From assembly GCA_944322725.1 (NCBI GenBank), contig CALUPU010000003.1, forward strand, positions 124,001-188,000: DNA of 64,000 nt, given 5' to 3'. The notes under the pieces are model-generated. The model saw nothing but the letters and a program-made list of their open reading frames with translations, had not been told where the DNA came from and made no database searches. Below, piece after piece: positions 8,021 to 16,242 of the stretch (position 1 is the stretch's first letter; every line of letters starts with the position of its first letter). A program made the translations under genes and the position numbers. Source of the stretch: Candidatus Gastranaerophilales bacterium (lineage in GTDB: Bacteria; Cyanobacteriota; Vampirovibrionia; Gastranaerophilales; Gastranaerophilaceae).

Positions 8021-8998
8021 TTAGGTTGATTTTAAGAACAACTGATTGACAAGAGCTTTTGCCATATTTAATTTACTGTTTAACTCAATATAAACATCTC
8101 TGCCATTAGACTCTTTGATTTTAATGTCTTGAATTTCAGACAAGGTCTTAACAAGAATATCCTCAAACTTACCTAAATTAACCTCATATGAGTTCTTAAG
8201 CTTATAAATAAAGCCACCAAAACCAAATTCGGAAGGGTTTAAACAAGGTTTAACAGATGGTTTTAGTTCTTCCAACGCGGCTAAAAGCAACTTGCCTGCA
8301 TACTTTTTCTTTTGCTCCAGAGTAGTTTCCATATGAACAAGCGATGCAAATATATAATCTAAAGGTCTCACTGTTTCAGGCATATCTGGTATCATTTTGT
8401 AAAAATCTATTGCAGTAAGAGTTTTTTCTTTAGGATTTACTATAACATTTGTCCAATTACAATCAAAAATCATTTGGTTATCTTTTGCATGACAAATCTG
8501 CTTAAAAAGCTTATTAAAAGCAGCTTCAGGCAATTCTGCAATCATCTTGGCTATTTCATCTGAAGGTGGCTGGGCCTTTGACCTAGAAAACGATAAAACA
8601 GGATAACCTTCTATATATTTCATAATTGAAGACCCTTTTCCGAGTCTAGCAACAACATGATTAATTTTATCTTCTTCTCGAAGTTTAAGAGAAAAAGACT
8701 TTTTATAATCTTTTATAAAATCCTTATTTAAGCGCACGCAATAATCAGTATCATCTATACGATATACAATTGCCTCTCCGCCTGAGCCAATAAAATTTTC
8801 TCTATTCTTAATTGATTTATCAATTTTTTCAAAAATCTTTTTTTTTGGTAATTGCAGCAAATCTAAGGTCTTAAAACTCACAGTATCTTTATCCAAAGCA
8901 GGACAAAGTTTTAAGCCCCTGAATTCAGCAGGTATCGTTATTTTCTTAACACCGCTGAAATTAGCAGTGTCAAATACTTTATGAATTTTCTGAATCAT
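8021..8998 (-). CDS. Protein-kinase-like fold orphan
   Basis: The sequence reads as a kinase fold (numbering from an upstream in-frame TTG at 9013). A Gly-rich loop FIGSGGEAIVYRI (74-86) is followed by YCVRL, with Arg94 where kinases have Lys. MKYIEGYPV (131-139) resembles the hinge. D184-x4-N189 in FDCNWTNVIVN matches the catalytic loop, and D203 in AIDFY stands for the DFG Asp. It could phosphorylate a protein or a small molecule. The N-terminus has ANFSGVKK, which resembles the SFK-type motif of other orphans here. The start is uncertain: the ATG at 8998 has no good ribosome site. It follows dnaB by about 30 nt and may be cotranscribed. There is no signal peptide or membrane segment. Confidence 0.6.
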   Translation of the reverse strand: MIQKIHKVFDTANFSGVKKITIPAEFRGLKLCPALDKDTVSFKTLDLLQLPKKKIFEKIDKSIKNRENFIGSGGEAIVYRIDDTDYCVRLNKDFIKDYKKSFSLKLREEDKINHVVARLGKGSSIMKYIEGYPVLSFSRSKAQPPSDEIAKMIAELPEAAFNKLFKQICHAKDNQMIFDCNWTNVIVNPKEKTLTAIDFYKMIPDMPETVRPLDYIFASLVHMETTLEQKKKYAGKLLLAALEELKPSVKPCLNPSEFGFGGFIYKLKNSYEVNLGKFEDILVKTLSEIQDIKIKESNGRDVYIELNSKLNMAKALVNQLFLKST

Positions 8999-9030
8999 AA
9001 CATTACAAAACAACTAAATATTTAAAATTG

Positions 9031-10395
9031 CTAAAATACGTTAGTTTTCGTAATATTTTTAAATTTCGTAATATTTCCCTGAAACAGCAAATCAATTGCA
9101 CCGACAGGTCCGTTTCTGTGTTTAGCAATTATTACTTCGGCTTTACCGCGGTTTTCAGTATCTTCCTTATTGTAGTATTCATCACGATAAATAAACATTA
9201 CAATATCAGCATCTTGTTCAATCGCTCCTGATTCTCTTAAGTCTGACAGCATTGGTTTTTTGTCAGTACGCTGTTCAACAGCACGTGAAAGCTGAGACAA
9301 TGCAATAACAGGAACGCCTAACTCTCTTGCAAGCCCTTTCAAACCGCGTGAAATGCCGGAAATCTGCTGGTTACGATCGTCACCGTTACCCGACCCTTCC
9401 ATAAGCTGAAGGTAGTCAATTACAATAAGACCGAGTTCCTTTTGCTCCATTGCAAGACGCCTGCATTTTGCACGAATATCCATTACGCTTACACCTGCAC
9501 AGTCGTCAATAAATATTGGAGCATCTGCAAAGAAATTCATAGCAGTAGTAAGTTTTTCCCAGTCTTTTGACTGCATATTTCCTGTTTTTAATTTCTGAGT
9601 ATCAACTTCTGCTTCTGAGCAGAGCATACGCTGTACAAGCTGTTCTTTAGGCATTTCGAGCGAAAAAATAGCAACAGGTTTTCTTGCTTTCAAACCTACA
9701 TGTTGTGCGATATTAAGAGCAAATGCAGTTTTACCCATTGAAGGACGTGCTGCAAGAATGATTAAATCCGATTTTTGAAGCCCCGATGTCATTGCATCTA
9801 AATCATAAAACCCTGTAGGAACGCCTATAAGTTCATCTCTGTGCTCATACCTGTAAGCAATCTGCTCATAGCTTGTCAAAACAAGATCTTTTACGGAAAT
9901 CAAATCCGATGTCGTTTTTTGCTGGGCAATATTAAAAATAAGTTTTTCAGCATTATCAAGCGTAGCTTCTGTAGAAGTATTATCATATGCCATCTCTACA
10001 ATTTCAGAACCGGCATTAATCAACTCTCTTTTTATAGCTTTTTCCTGTACTATTTTTGCATAATATTCGATATTAGCAGTTGTAACGGAATTTAGGGCAA
10101 GGTCATTTATATAAGCACGGCCGCCTACCATCTCCAATTTTCCTGATTCATTAAGAGCCTCGGAGACAGTAACAATATCTATTGCCTGATTTTTGGTAAA
10201 AAGTTCAACAACCGCTTCATAAATAAATCGGTTTGCGGGTTTATAAAAACTCTTTGACGAAAGCATATCTGCAATTTTGTTAAAACACACCGGATTAGTC
10301 AATACTGCACCGAGAATCGCCTCTTCTGCATCTATATTTTGAGGCGGAATTCTTGTTATTTTCCCCTCGCTTGTTTTCATTAAACTGTTTGCCAC
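9031..10395 (-). CDS. dnaB: Replicative DNA helicase
   Basis: DnaB is the hexameric 5'-3' helicase that unwinds DNA at the replication fork and recruits primase. The N-terminal domain begins PPQNIDAEEAILGAVL. The RecA-like domain has Walker A ARPSMGKTAFAL and a Walker B region ending LIVIDYLQLM. The DNA-binding-loop region contains ALSQLSRAVEQR, and ESGAIEQDADIVMFIYRDEYY lies near the end. The 454-residue length is standard and no intein interrupts it. A GTG start at 10395 follows AAGGAAGG. It is divergent from the cupin gene and followed by the kinase-like orphan. Confidence 0.96.
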   Translation of the reverse strand: MANSLMKTSEGKITRIPPQNIDAEEAILGAVLTNPVCFNKIADMLSSKSFYKPANRFIYEAVVELFTKNQAIDIVTVSEALNESGKLEMVGGRAYINDLALNSVTTANIEYYAKIVQEKAIKRELINAGSEIVEMAYDNTSTEATLDNAEKLIFNIAQQKTTSDLISVKDLVLTSYEQIAYRYEHRDELIGVPTGFYDLDAMTSGLQKSDLIILAARPSMGKTAFALNIAQHVGLKARKPVAIFSLEMPKEQLVQRMLCSEAEVDTQKLKTGNMQSKDWEKLTTAMNFFADAPIFIDDCAGVSVMDIRAKCRRLAMEQKELGLIVIDYLQLMEGSGNGDDRNQQISGISRGLKGLARELGVPVIALSQLSRAVEQRTDKKPMLSDLRESGAIEQDADIVMFIYRDEYYNKEDTENRGKAEVIIAKHRNGPVGAIDLLFQGNITKFKNITKTNVF

Positions 10396-10454
10396 GTCAT
10401 CATACCTTCCTTAAGGATATTATATTCTACTAAAAATTTTTATACAGCATAAAG

Positions 10455-10479
10455 TTATCAAAAATTAACTTTTTGATAA
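10455..10479. repeat. Inverted repeat between dnaB and cupin gene
   Basis: TTATCAAAAA (10455-10464) and TTTTTGATAA (10470-10479) are perfect 10-bp arms around a 5-nt loop in the divergent gap. Its position between two promoters suggests an operator or an untranslated-region hairpin. No regulator can be assigned. Confidence 0.4.
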
Positions 10480-10558
10480 AAACTAAACACACGGGTGTTG
10501 TAAAAGTCCAAAACACAATAAAGAATTAAATCAAAACATATAGCAAAGGGAGAAAATA

Positions 10559-10864
10559 ATGTTCAAAAAGATTATAGTACCGAAAGAAGAACTGCAGTAC
10601 AGACTAAACAGCATTGACTATAAATATTTGATAAACGAAGGTAACAGATCAATAGGATTCTTTGCGGCAACACAGGGGTTGATTGTACCGACACAGATTT
10701 CGCCTCAGGATGTATATTTCTATGTACTTGAAGGCTCAATGGAAGTCAATACAGATGACAGAAGTTTTAATCTTAAAGCCGAAGAAATGCTCTTAATCCC
10801 GAAAACCAGCGCTTATACCATTAATTTTTTGGAGGATACAAAGGCTATTACAATAAGACTATAG
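10559..10864 (+). CDS. Small single-domain cupin protein
   Basis: The 101-residue protein matches a cupin_2 beta-barrel. It has a strand pair around GFFAATQGLIVPTQISP, then YFYVLEGSMEVNTDD, where the Gly of the second half-motif is kept, and AEEMLLIPKTSAYTI. The His ligands that bind metal in most cupins are not visible in the first motif (QISPQDVYFYVLEG), so it may be a metal-free sugar- or ligand-binding member. A GGGAG ribosome site lies 7 nt before the ATG. It is monocistronic and divergent from dnaB. Its substrate cannot be assigned. Confidence 0.75.
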   Translation: MFKKIIVPKEELQYRLNSIDYKYLINEGNRSIGFFAATQGLIVPTQISPQDVYFYVLEGSMEVNTDDRSFNLKAEEMLLIPKTSAYTINFLEDTKAITIRL

Positions 10865-10998
10865 AGTATCAACAAAAAATCATAAACTTTGCCCAGTGTT
10901 CCATTAAATGCAGCGAAAACGGAAGATGTATATTCTTACGAACCTCTGGCATGCTGTTTATATTTTCTCGCTTTTTTACATTTTTTACAGCTTCTTTT

Positions 10999-11748
10999 TT
11001 ACACAAAACATTTGCTTTCATCAGCACACCTTTCATCGCAGTTAAGAGCAAATTGGGCAAACAAATCAGTATAAACAAGATATACATAGAAGGTTACAAA
11101 CGGCAGCAGCAATGCAAAAATCTGACCGTGAATAAGCAGCATCGAGAGTATAAAGTTGCAAAGTGCAACCAGCAGACAATATAGAACCAGTATCACGTAG
11201 TTTAAAAGATTATCTTTTATAAGGTCATATGCTTTTTTAATATTGAGGAAAGAACTTATTCTAAAATCCATAGAAAATTTAAGCGCAAGCATAATATACA
11301 TTGCAGTGTAAATAACATGTAAAATACATACTGCAATCAAAAAAGGTACAAGCTGCATAGAAGCAGTCAAAGGAGCAAATGCCATTAAAAGCAGAAACAT
11401 TACAAGAAACGGTATTGAGAAAATAAAACCGCCTATATACGATTTAACACCAATATAAATATAGTAACTAAAATACTTCCAAGAAGGCAGTTTTCCGTTC
11501 TGGTGAACAATCCTGTTATGGACTGCTTTGAAAAAATACCCGCTGATTGCCAGTAGCAGAGTCAAAGTAAGCATTATGAAAAGCGCGACCATATAATAAT
11601 TCATAGGATCAAAAATCATGCGCCTAATTCCCGGGAAAATATAAACAAAAGTCGGGAAGAAAAGCAGCAACCCGCCTATAAACACTTTAGAAACCCATTT
11701 TGAATCCTGCGGCACAAAACAAAATGCCTGCTTGAGACTAATACCCAT
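10999..11748 (-). CDS. DUF4013-like polytopic membrane protein (copy 2)
   Basis: The ATG at 11748 has AGGAG seven bases upstream and is preferred over longer in-frame starts. The 249-residue product has about six hydrophobic helices (near residues 20-40, 50-75, 100-130, 135-160, 185-210 and 215-235) separated by short basic loops. The shape is that of DUF4013-family proteins of unknown function. The C-terminus is Cys-rich (NCDERCADESKCFV). The neighbouring gene at 11842-12549 has the same architecture, so the two are probably tandem paralogues. A long hairpin separates them. Confidence 0.7.
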   Translation of the reverse strand: MGISLKQAFCFVPQDSKWVSKVFIGGLLLFFPTFVYIFPGIRRMIFDPMNYYMVALFIMLTLTLLLAISGYFFKAVHNRIVHQNGKLPSWKYFSYYIYIGVKSYIGGFIFSIPFLVMFLLLMAFAPLTASMQLVPFLIAVCILHVIYTAMYIMLALKFSMDFRISSFLNIKKAYDLIKDNLLNYVILVLYCLLVALCNFILSMLLIHGQIFALLLPFVTFYVYLVYTDLFAQFALNCDERCADESKCFV

Positions 11749-11767
11749 TAGCACGCTCCTAAATAAT

Positions 11768-11816
11768 AAACACACTATCATTGTAGCACTTTTTGCTAAA
11801 AAATGATAGTGTGTTT
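11768..11816. terminator. Long-stem hairpin between the two DUF4013-like genes
   Basis: Perfect 15-bp arms (11768-11782 and 11802-11816) enclose a 19-nt loop, directly after the stop of the upstream minus-strand gene and 20 nt before the next ribosome site. The trailing sequence is only moderately T-rich, so it may attenuate or protect mRNA ends rather than fully terminate. Confidence 0.6.
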
Positions 11817-11841
11817 TGAAATATTTTTGAAAATTTCAATA

Positions 11842-12549
11842 TTAAATTGAAGCCATCTGTTTCATTTGTTCTATTGCAGGAGATTCCTTGGCGAATTGTC
11901 CCATTACATTGTAAGAGGCAATTAATGATGCAAATATTAATGCTATTGCAGTAATCAACATGAGCAATATTAATATTATAGAAATAAGAGGAACAACTGC
12001 AACTGCTACAGCAAGGGCACACACAATGAATACCAATATAATAAGCGGAATCATATATACAACCTGTACAAGCGAATTAAAAATAAATGCTATTATAAAT
12101 TGCAAAACATTTCCTTTAATAAGCAATAATGCTCTTTGAAAATCAACCATAGAAAGCACCTTATAATCAAGTGCAAAATTTATTGTCATCATAAAACTAA
12201 TAACCATAAAGATTATTTGCAAAAGATTAAATAAACACCAGTATATAACAGGGTGCCTGTCTGCCATAATCATATTAAATATAAAATCAATAATCAGAAA
12301 AGGAATCAGCAATAGTATCAGACCTACAAAATATTTAAAGCCTATGACAAAAGACTTCGAGCCGTGTTTAAAAACATTACCCAATTCTTCATTTCCATTA
12401 ATAATTTTATTTATGTACTCTATTAAATACCCAAGAGAAACAAACCACAAAATAGGTATTGCAAGCACAAGCCCGCCAAGAATCATTCGTGCAATACCGC
12501 CGTCTTTTTGCCAGGGTGACTTTATTGCCTTAACCAAATCAATACTCAT
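11842..12549 (-). CDS. DUF4013-like polytopic membrane protein (copy 1)
   Basis: A 235-residue hydrophobic protein. An N-terminal amphipathic segment (MSIDLVKAIKSPWQKDGG) precedes a first helix at 22-40, and further helices lie near 68-92, 100-125, 145-165, 165-195 and 195-215. The motif of a short cytosolic start ending in a Trp-Lys-Asp turn followed by a long helix is typical of DUF4013 proteins, whose function is unknown. An AGGAG site lies 8 nt before the ATG. It is followed by its paralogue and lies downstream of ribH on the same strand, with a 47-nt gap. Confidence 0.75.
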   Translation of the reverse strand: MSIDLVKAIKSPWQKDGGIARMILGGLVLAIPILWFVSLGYLIEYINKIINGNEELGNVFKHGSKSFVIGFKYFVGLILLLIPFLIIDFIFNMIMADRHPVIYWCLFNLLQIIFMVISFMMTINFALDYKVLSMVDFQRALLLIKGNVLQFIIAFIFNSLVQVVYMIPLIILVFIVCALAVAVAVVPLISIILILLMLITAIALIFASLIASYNVMGQFAKESPAIEQMKQMASI

Positions 12550-12595
12550 ACATAAACTCCTGTTTTATCATTTAAACAAAAGTAATGATATAGTT

Positions 12596-13060
12596 TTATA
12601 CAAGCTTTGTCAAATTCGCCATTTCAATAGCGGCTTTAGCTGCTTCAGAACCTTTATTTCCGGCTTTTGTACCGGCTCTTTCAATTGCCTGCTCGAGGTT
12701 GTCGGTTGTAAGTACACCGAATATTACAGGGACGCAGGTTTCCAGAGATACCTGAGCCACGCCTTTTGAAACTTCGGCAGCAACAAAATCATAATGACCT
12801 GTAGAGCCTTTAATAACCGCACCAAGAGTAATAATCGCATTATATTTACCTGATTTTGCAGCTTTCTTGGCTATAACAGGAATTTCAAACGCTCCCGGAG
12901 TCCAGATTACATCAATAGTATCTTCTTTTATACCGTGCCTTACAAGTTCATCAACCGCACCGGACAATAGTTTTGACCCTATAAACTCATTGAATCTGGA
13001 TATGATTATGCAGAATTTTTCATTATTTGTAGTTAAATTTCCCTGTATTACATTAGCCAT
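12596..13060 (-). CDS. ribH: 6,7-dimethyl-8-ribityllumazine synthase
   Basis: RibH condenses ribityl-amino-uracil with dihydroxybutanone phosphate, the penultimate step of riboflavin synthesis. The 154-residue length and motifs fit: SRFNEFI (20-26), [19 protein letters not shown]-like [15 protein letters not shown], and FGVLTTDN. His89 in the GHYDF motif is the family's catalytic base. The ATG at 13060 follows AGGAG and gives the family-typical N-terminus; the upstream in-frame extension is rejected. Other rib genes are not adjacent, but the next enzyme of flavin metabolism, ribF, lies about 1.2 kb away. Confidence 0.95.
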   Translation of the reverse strand: MANVIQGNLTTNNEKFCIIISRFNEFIGSKLLSGAVDELVRHGIKEDTIDVIWTPGAFEIPVIAKKAAKSGKYNAIITLGAVIKGSTGHYDFVAAEVSKGVAQVSLETCVPVIFGVLTTDNLEQAIERAGTKAGNKGSEAAKAAIEMANLTKLV

Positions 13061-13238
13061 TATTTTTCTCCTGTTAATTTTATCTTCACTAAATTTTACA
13101 ATATAAAAAGTCTGTTTCAAAGTAATATTACCGCTTTTTTACAAAAATTGTCCTATAAATATCCGGTTGGCTAATATAAATACAGATATTTAAACGCAAA
13201 AATTTGAATATACGAATAAGAATGCACGGAGAGAATTT

Positions 13239-13337
13239 ATGTCATACCTTAAAAAAAATTCACGTTTAATTTTTAGTGTTTCATATGTATTTTTTATCTA
13301 CAGCGTTTTAATAGCATGCGTAACACATATTTTATGA
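13239..13337 (+). CDS. Candidate 32-residue membrane peptide
   Basis: An ATG at 13239 preceded by GGAGAG (13228-13233) opens a 33-codon frame. After MSYLKKNSR comes a continuous hydrophobic helix of about 18 residues ending in CVTHIL. The positive start and hydrophobic core would insert as a single-pass membrane peptide. It lies alone in the 414-bp gap between ribH and the gene at 13475, where nothing else coding is seen. A plausible -10 (TATAAA) lies upstream. Too short to be sure. Confidence 0.4.
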   Translation: MSYLKKNSRLIFSVSYVFFIYSVLIACVTHIL

Positions 13338-13474
13338 TAATTATTAAGAATTATTAAAATGGATTTTTCTATTAATAAAGGCGTTTTACGCCATATTACA
13401 AAAATCAACTGGCAAAAAATTTCATTTTTGAATTTAATAAATAACATAATGGTCTTATTAAGAAAGGGGTAATC

Positions 13475-14167
13475 ATGCCTGTACAAAGTATTAATGCAAA
13501 CTCAGCATTTTCAAAAATGCAGCTTGCTCCTGCACAAACAACTGCATCCAAACAAACACAAAAACCTAACATTCCTGCACACAAACCTGAGGAAAACGGA
13601 AAGTTGAAAAAGACTCTTGTATACGGAGCACTTGCACTTGCTGTTTTAGGAGGTGCGGCATACTGGCAGAGAAGCCGTCTCGGGCTGGATAAAATAGGCA
13701 ATGCAGAGAAAAATCTGGAAAAACTTACTGCTAAAATCAATGGCTTAAAACAAAAATACAAACCTGACGCCCTGAAAGTTTTACAGGAAAATACAGTCGG
13801 TGATATGGTCAAGCTTGAAAATATCGAACCAGCAGCAGCAATACGTTCTGCCAGCCCGACAGAAGAGAACAAATTCCATCAGGCTGCAAGCTGGATTGAA
13901 GAAGCTTATAAAGAAGCATATTCCAGAGCTGAACTCAAAGATGATTTCAACATTCTGGACTATATAGCAAAAAGAATCGGAATGGAAAATAACACGCTTG
14001 CACAAATGTATGCGCAAATGCCTAAAGAAGAAGCAGAAATAAGAATCAAACAGTTTGCCGCAGAAGCACAGCAAAAAGATTTCCACACAGGCATGACAGT
14101 TGATGAATTTGTCAAAAAAATGTGGGAAGCTTTTATTCCAAAAGCCAAAAACGATTTGCTTATATAA
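13475..14167 (+). CDS. Orphan single-pass membrane protein
   Basis: I do not recognise this 230-residue protein. Residues 1-44 are Gln/Pro/Ala-rich and probably disordered. A hydrophobic helix at 47-64 (TLVYGALALAVLGGAAYW) would anchor it, and a charged, helical domain of about 165 residues follows on the far side. An NLEKLTAKINGLKQKY segment (80-95) could start a coiled coil. The N-terminal region lacks a cleavable signal. AAGGGG precedes the ATG. A terminator follows, so it is monocistronic. The layout of a disordered head, one helix and a helical tail recurs among orphans of this window. Confidence 0.7.
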   Translation: MPVQSINANSAFSKMQLAPAQTTASKQTQKPNIPAHKPEENGKLKKTLVYGALALAVLGGAAYWQRSRLGLDKIGNAEKNLEKLTAKINGLKQKYKPDALKVLQENTVGDMVKLENIEPAAAIRSASPTEENKFHQAASWIEEAYKEAYSRAELKDDFNILDYIAKRIGMENNTLAQMYAQMPKEEAEIRIKQFAAEAQQKDFHTGMTVDEFVKKMWEAFIPKAKNDLLI

Positions 14168-14186
14168 TTTAGTTCATGTGTTAAAC

Positions 14187-14217
14187 AAAAAGCGGTAATT
14201 AAAAACTACCGCTTTTT
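14187..14217. terminator. Bidirectional intrinsic terminator
   Basis: AAAAAGCGGTA (14187-14197) pairs with TACCGCTTTTT (14207-14217) and ends in a T run. It serves the gene at 13475 and, on the other strand, ribF. Confidence 0.9.
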
Positions 14218-15138
14218 TTATATTTTTATATTTTTGAAAAAATGCCTTATCTCGTTTTCGTCTTTAACAATTTGTGATTTCAAATCAGGAAGAGACCCAA
14301 ACTTTACTTCATTTCTGACTTTTTTAAGAAAACTCACTCTAATATCTTTATCATAGATATTTTCGCTAAAATCAAAAATATTTGCCTCAAGTAGAATATT
14401 AGAGCCGTTGACAGTCGGGCGCCTGCCAAGATTAACCATTGCTCTATACTCTGTGTCATCTATATTAACAAGTGCTGCATAAACCCCGTTGGAAGGTTTT
14501 ATAATATCCTTAGGATACTTGATATTTGCTGTAGGATAAGAAATTGTTCGGCCAATTCTGTTGCCTGTTATTACCCTGCCTTTTATGGCAAAATATTCGC
14601 CAAGAAGATCAGGAACAGCCTCCATTTCACCAGAAGCAATCATCTGGCGTATTTTAGAACTGCTTATAAGTGTATTATTGAAAGTAATAGGAGGAATTTC
14701 AAAAAACTTATAGCCGAATTCTTCCTGATATGCTCTGAGAAAAGCTGCATCGCCCTGTTTATTTGCACCAAAATAATGATTAAATCCAGTAGTTATAAAC
14801 TTTGGCGTAAAATTTTCTACAAGAAAATCTCTCAAATAGTCTAATGCAAGAGAATCAGCAATTTGTTCATCAAAATCAAGTACATAAGCATAATCAATAC
14901 CCTGCTCTGCAATAAGAGCAAGCCGCTCGTCAAGTGAAAGAATATACTGAGGAGTTCTGTTCTGCAAATAACAAAGGGGATGTTCTCTAAAGGTAATTAC
15001 AGCTGACTTAAGACCATTCTGTAATGCAAGATTAACAGCGTTTCTTAAAACAACTTTATGACCCTGATGTACACCGTCAAAAAAGCCCAGGCATATTGAT
15101 AAATTCGGGTTTTTATTCAATTGATTATATACTTGCAT
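14218..15138 (-). CDS. ribF: Bifunctional riboflavin kinase / FAD synthetase
   Basis: RibF phosphorylates riboflavin to FMN and adenylates FMN to FAD. The N-terminal nucleotidyltransferase half has LGFFDGVHQGH (18-28) and the ISSSKIR-like motif LISSSKIRQMI. The C-terminal flavokinase half has GRVITGNRIGRTISYPTANI and NGVYAALV. The 306-residue length is normal. There is no ribosome site before the ATG. Instead a TAATAT hexamer ends six bases upstream, so the transcript probably starts at the ATG (leaderless). Confidence 0.95.
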   Translation of the reverse strand: MQVYNQLNKNPNLSICLGFFDGVHQGHKVVLRNAVNLALQNGLKSAVITFREHPLCYLQNRTPQYILSLDERLALIAEQGIDYAYVLDFDEQIADSLALDYLRDFLVENFTPKFITTGFNHYFGANKQGDAAFLRAYQEEFGYKFFEIPPITFNNTLISSSKIRQMIASGEMEAVPDLLGEYFAIKGRVITGNRIGRTISYPTANIKYPKDIIKPSNGVYAALVNIDDTEYRAMVNLGRRPTVNGSNILLEANIFDFSENIYDKDIRVSFLKKVRNEVKFGSLPDLKSQIVKDENEIRHFFKNIKI

Positions 15139-15144
15139 GCCTAT

Positions 15145-15173
15145 ATATTATGCAATAAGAGAATTATTTTCAA
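15145..15173 (-). promoter_or_regulatory. Promoter of ribF predicting a leaderless mRNA
   Basis: Read on the minus strand: TTGAAA (15168-15173), a 17-nt spacer, TAATAT (15145-15150), then exactly six bases and the ATG of ribF. A normal -10 to start-site distance puts transcription start at the A of ATG. Confidence 0.65.
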
Positions 15174-15245
15174 TAAATTCATATATCTATATATACGATA
15201 TATGTAAAGAAACGGTAATATTAGTTAACATATTGTTCCATGTAT

Positions 15246-15274
15246 TTGCATAATACTCAAATAAGTGTTATAAT
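15246..15274 (+). promoter_or_regulatory. Strong promoter of a candidate small RNA
   Basis: TTGCAT (15246-15251), a 17-nt spacer and a perfect TATAAT (15269-15274). No plus-strand gene follows, only a hairpin terminator about 80 nt downstream. Confidence 0.65.
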
Positions 15275-15280
15275 AATAAT

Positions 15281-15360
15281 GTTATTAATGTTTCGGCTAG
15301 TGTAAAAACCTTACGAGGGTTGGGATGTAATATTAAATTACAAAACCCCTCGTTTTTTTT
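15281..15360 (+). ncRNA. Candidate small RNA, about 80 nt
   Basis: A near-consensus promoter starts transcription near 15281. A two-part hairpin (ACGAGGG 15313-15319 with CCCCTCGT 15346-15353; inner GTAAT 15327-15331 with ATTAC 15337-15341) ends in eight T. There is no ribosome site or reading frame. It lies opposite to both flanking genes (ribF and the gene at 15374), so it is not a leader. About 30 unpaired nt at the 5' side (GTTTCGGCTAGTG region) could be a seed. It does not match small RNA families I can recall. Confidence 0.55.
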
Positions 15361-15373
15361 GTCTAAAATTTTG

Positions 15374-16069
15374 TTATTTATTAAAATCAATATCCAGAAC
15401 TTCTTTAAGATTTATTTGTTTTGAATTTTTAACTTTTTCTACATTTATAAAAGCATCAAGCTCTCGTGATTTGCGCATGAAATTATGTCGTGAAATATAC
15501 ATATCACAACCCATTGAATCAGGCCCTTTATTCTCGATAAAATCAAGAGATTTATAAAAAGTTTTCAACTTTTGAGACATTTTATCAAGCAAATCGAGCA
15601 TTATTACGGAAGTATTCGACTCAATACAATCCTCATACATCATTTTTATCATACTTTTACCTGCAAGCTTAACTGTTGAGCCTTTTGCAAAAGGCCATGT
15701 GACAATATAATCCAGATAGCACTTTTTAAGATTTTTATACGACATGATGCCACACGGTCTTTTATCTTTTGTCAAAAGAAAAGAATGCTGAGGTTCATTA
15801 AATCCCGCCATCATTATCGCATTGTTTATAGAAGCCAGCCAATCATGATTTTGTTTTGGAGTAACTATTTTTTTATTTCCATACAAACTTAACAGATTAA
15901 GCTTTGATGCCATTAAGTCTAAAAAACGTGTATCCTCAAAACCGATTTCATAGGCTTTAAGATTTGTAGTAATTCCATTTATGGTTGTCTTAATGACGGC
16001 ATATTCTCTGGCTTTAAATGATATATTTTTATTATGTTTCTGTTCCAGACCAAGTGATTTTATTTTCAT
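15374..16069 (-). CDS. GNAT-like acetyltransferase orphan with SFKA motif
   Basis: A 231-residue protein starting MKIKSLGLEQKHNKNISFKARE. The SFKA motif at residues 16-20 matches those of other orphans here. The region 105-195 resembles a GNAT acyltransferase fold: a strand CYLDYIVTWP, an acetyl-CoA-loop-like KGSTVKLAGKSMIKMMY helix, a strand SVIMLDLLD, and LKTFYKSLDF, like the FYxxxGF block that closes GNAT domains. The Q/RxxGxG/A pyrophosphate loop is degenerate. Substrate unknown. A GAAGG site precedes the ATG. Monocistronic, between the small RNA and a divergent outer-membrane-like gene. Confidence 0.6.
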   Translation of the reverse strand: MKIKSLGLEQKHNKNISFKAREYAVIKTTINGITTNLKAYEIGFEDTRFLDLMASKLNLLSLYGNKKIVTPKQNHDWLASINNAIMMAGFNEPQHSFLLTKDKRPCGIMSYKNLKKCYLDYIVTWPFAKGSTVKLAGKSMIKMMYEDCIESNTSVIMLDLLDKMSQKLKTFYKSLDFIENKGPDSMGCDMYISRHNFMRKSRELDAFINVEKVKNSKQINLKEVLDIDFNK

Positions 16070-16146
16070 TTTAACCTTCCGGGACTAATAATCATAATAC
16101 AAACACATACTGTTTTGCATTTTTATTTACAAAAGTATTTATTTTA

Positions 16147-16175
16147 TTGCAGAAAATAAAAAAAATTTTTATAAT
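16147..16175 (+). promoter_or_regulatory. Promoter upstream of an early terminator
   Basis: TTGCAG (16147-16152), a 17-nt spacer and TATAAT (16170-16175). A terminator hairpin follows within about 45 nt of the predicted start site, before the gene at 16243. Confidence 0.55.
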
Positions 16176-16198
16176 AATAATTGAAAGGTTATTAATTT

Positions 16199-16226
16199 AA
16201 GTATCTCGTAATGAGGTACTTTTTTT
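16199..16226 (+). terminator. Leader terminator or attenuator
   Basis: AAGTATCTC (16199-16207) pairs with GAGGTACTT (16213-16221) across a 5-nt loop with one G-T pair, followed by a run of T to 16226. It stands between an upstream promoter and the ATG at 16243. Confidence 0.6.
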
Positions 16227-16227
16227 A

Positions 16228-16236
16228 TGCTAAAAT
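16228..16236 (+). promoter_or_regulatory. Extended -10 element giving a leaderless start at 16243
   Basis: TGC followed by TAAAAT (16231-16236) forms an extended -10. Exactly six bases separate it from the ATG at 16243, which has no ribosome site. Confidence 0.5.
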
Positions 16237-16242
16237 TTAGTA

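Noticed and set aside
10869-11087. A 72-codon minus-strand frame overlapping the DUF4013-like gene's 3' end.
   Set aside because: Overlaps a clear membrane protein in another frame, has no ribosome site and its composition looks like shadow translation.
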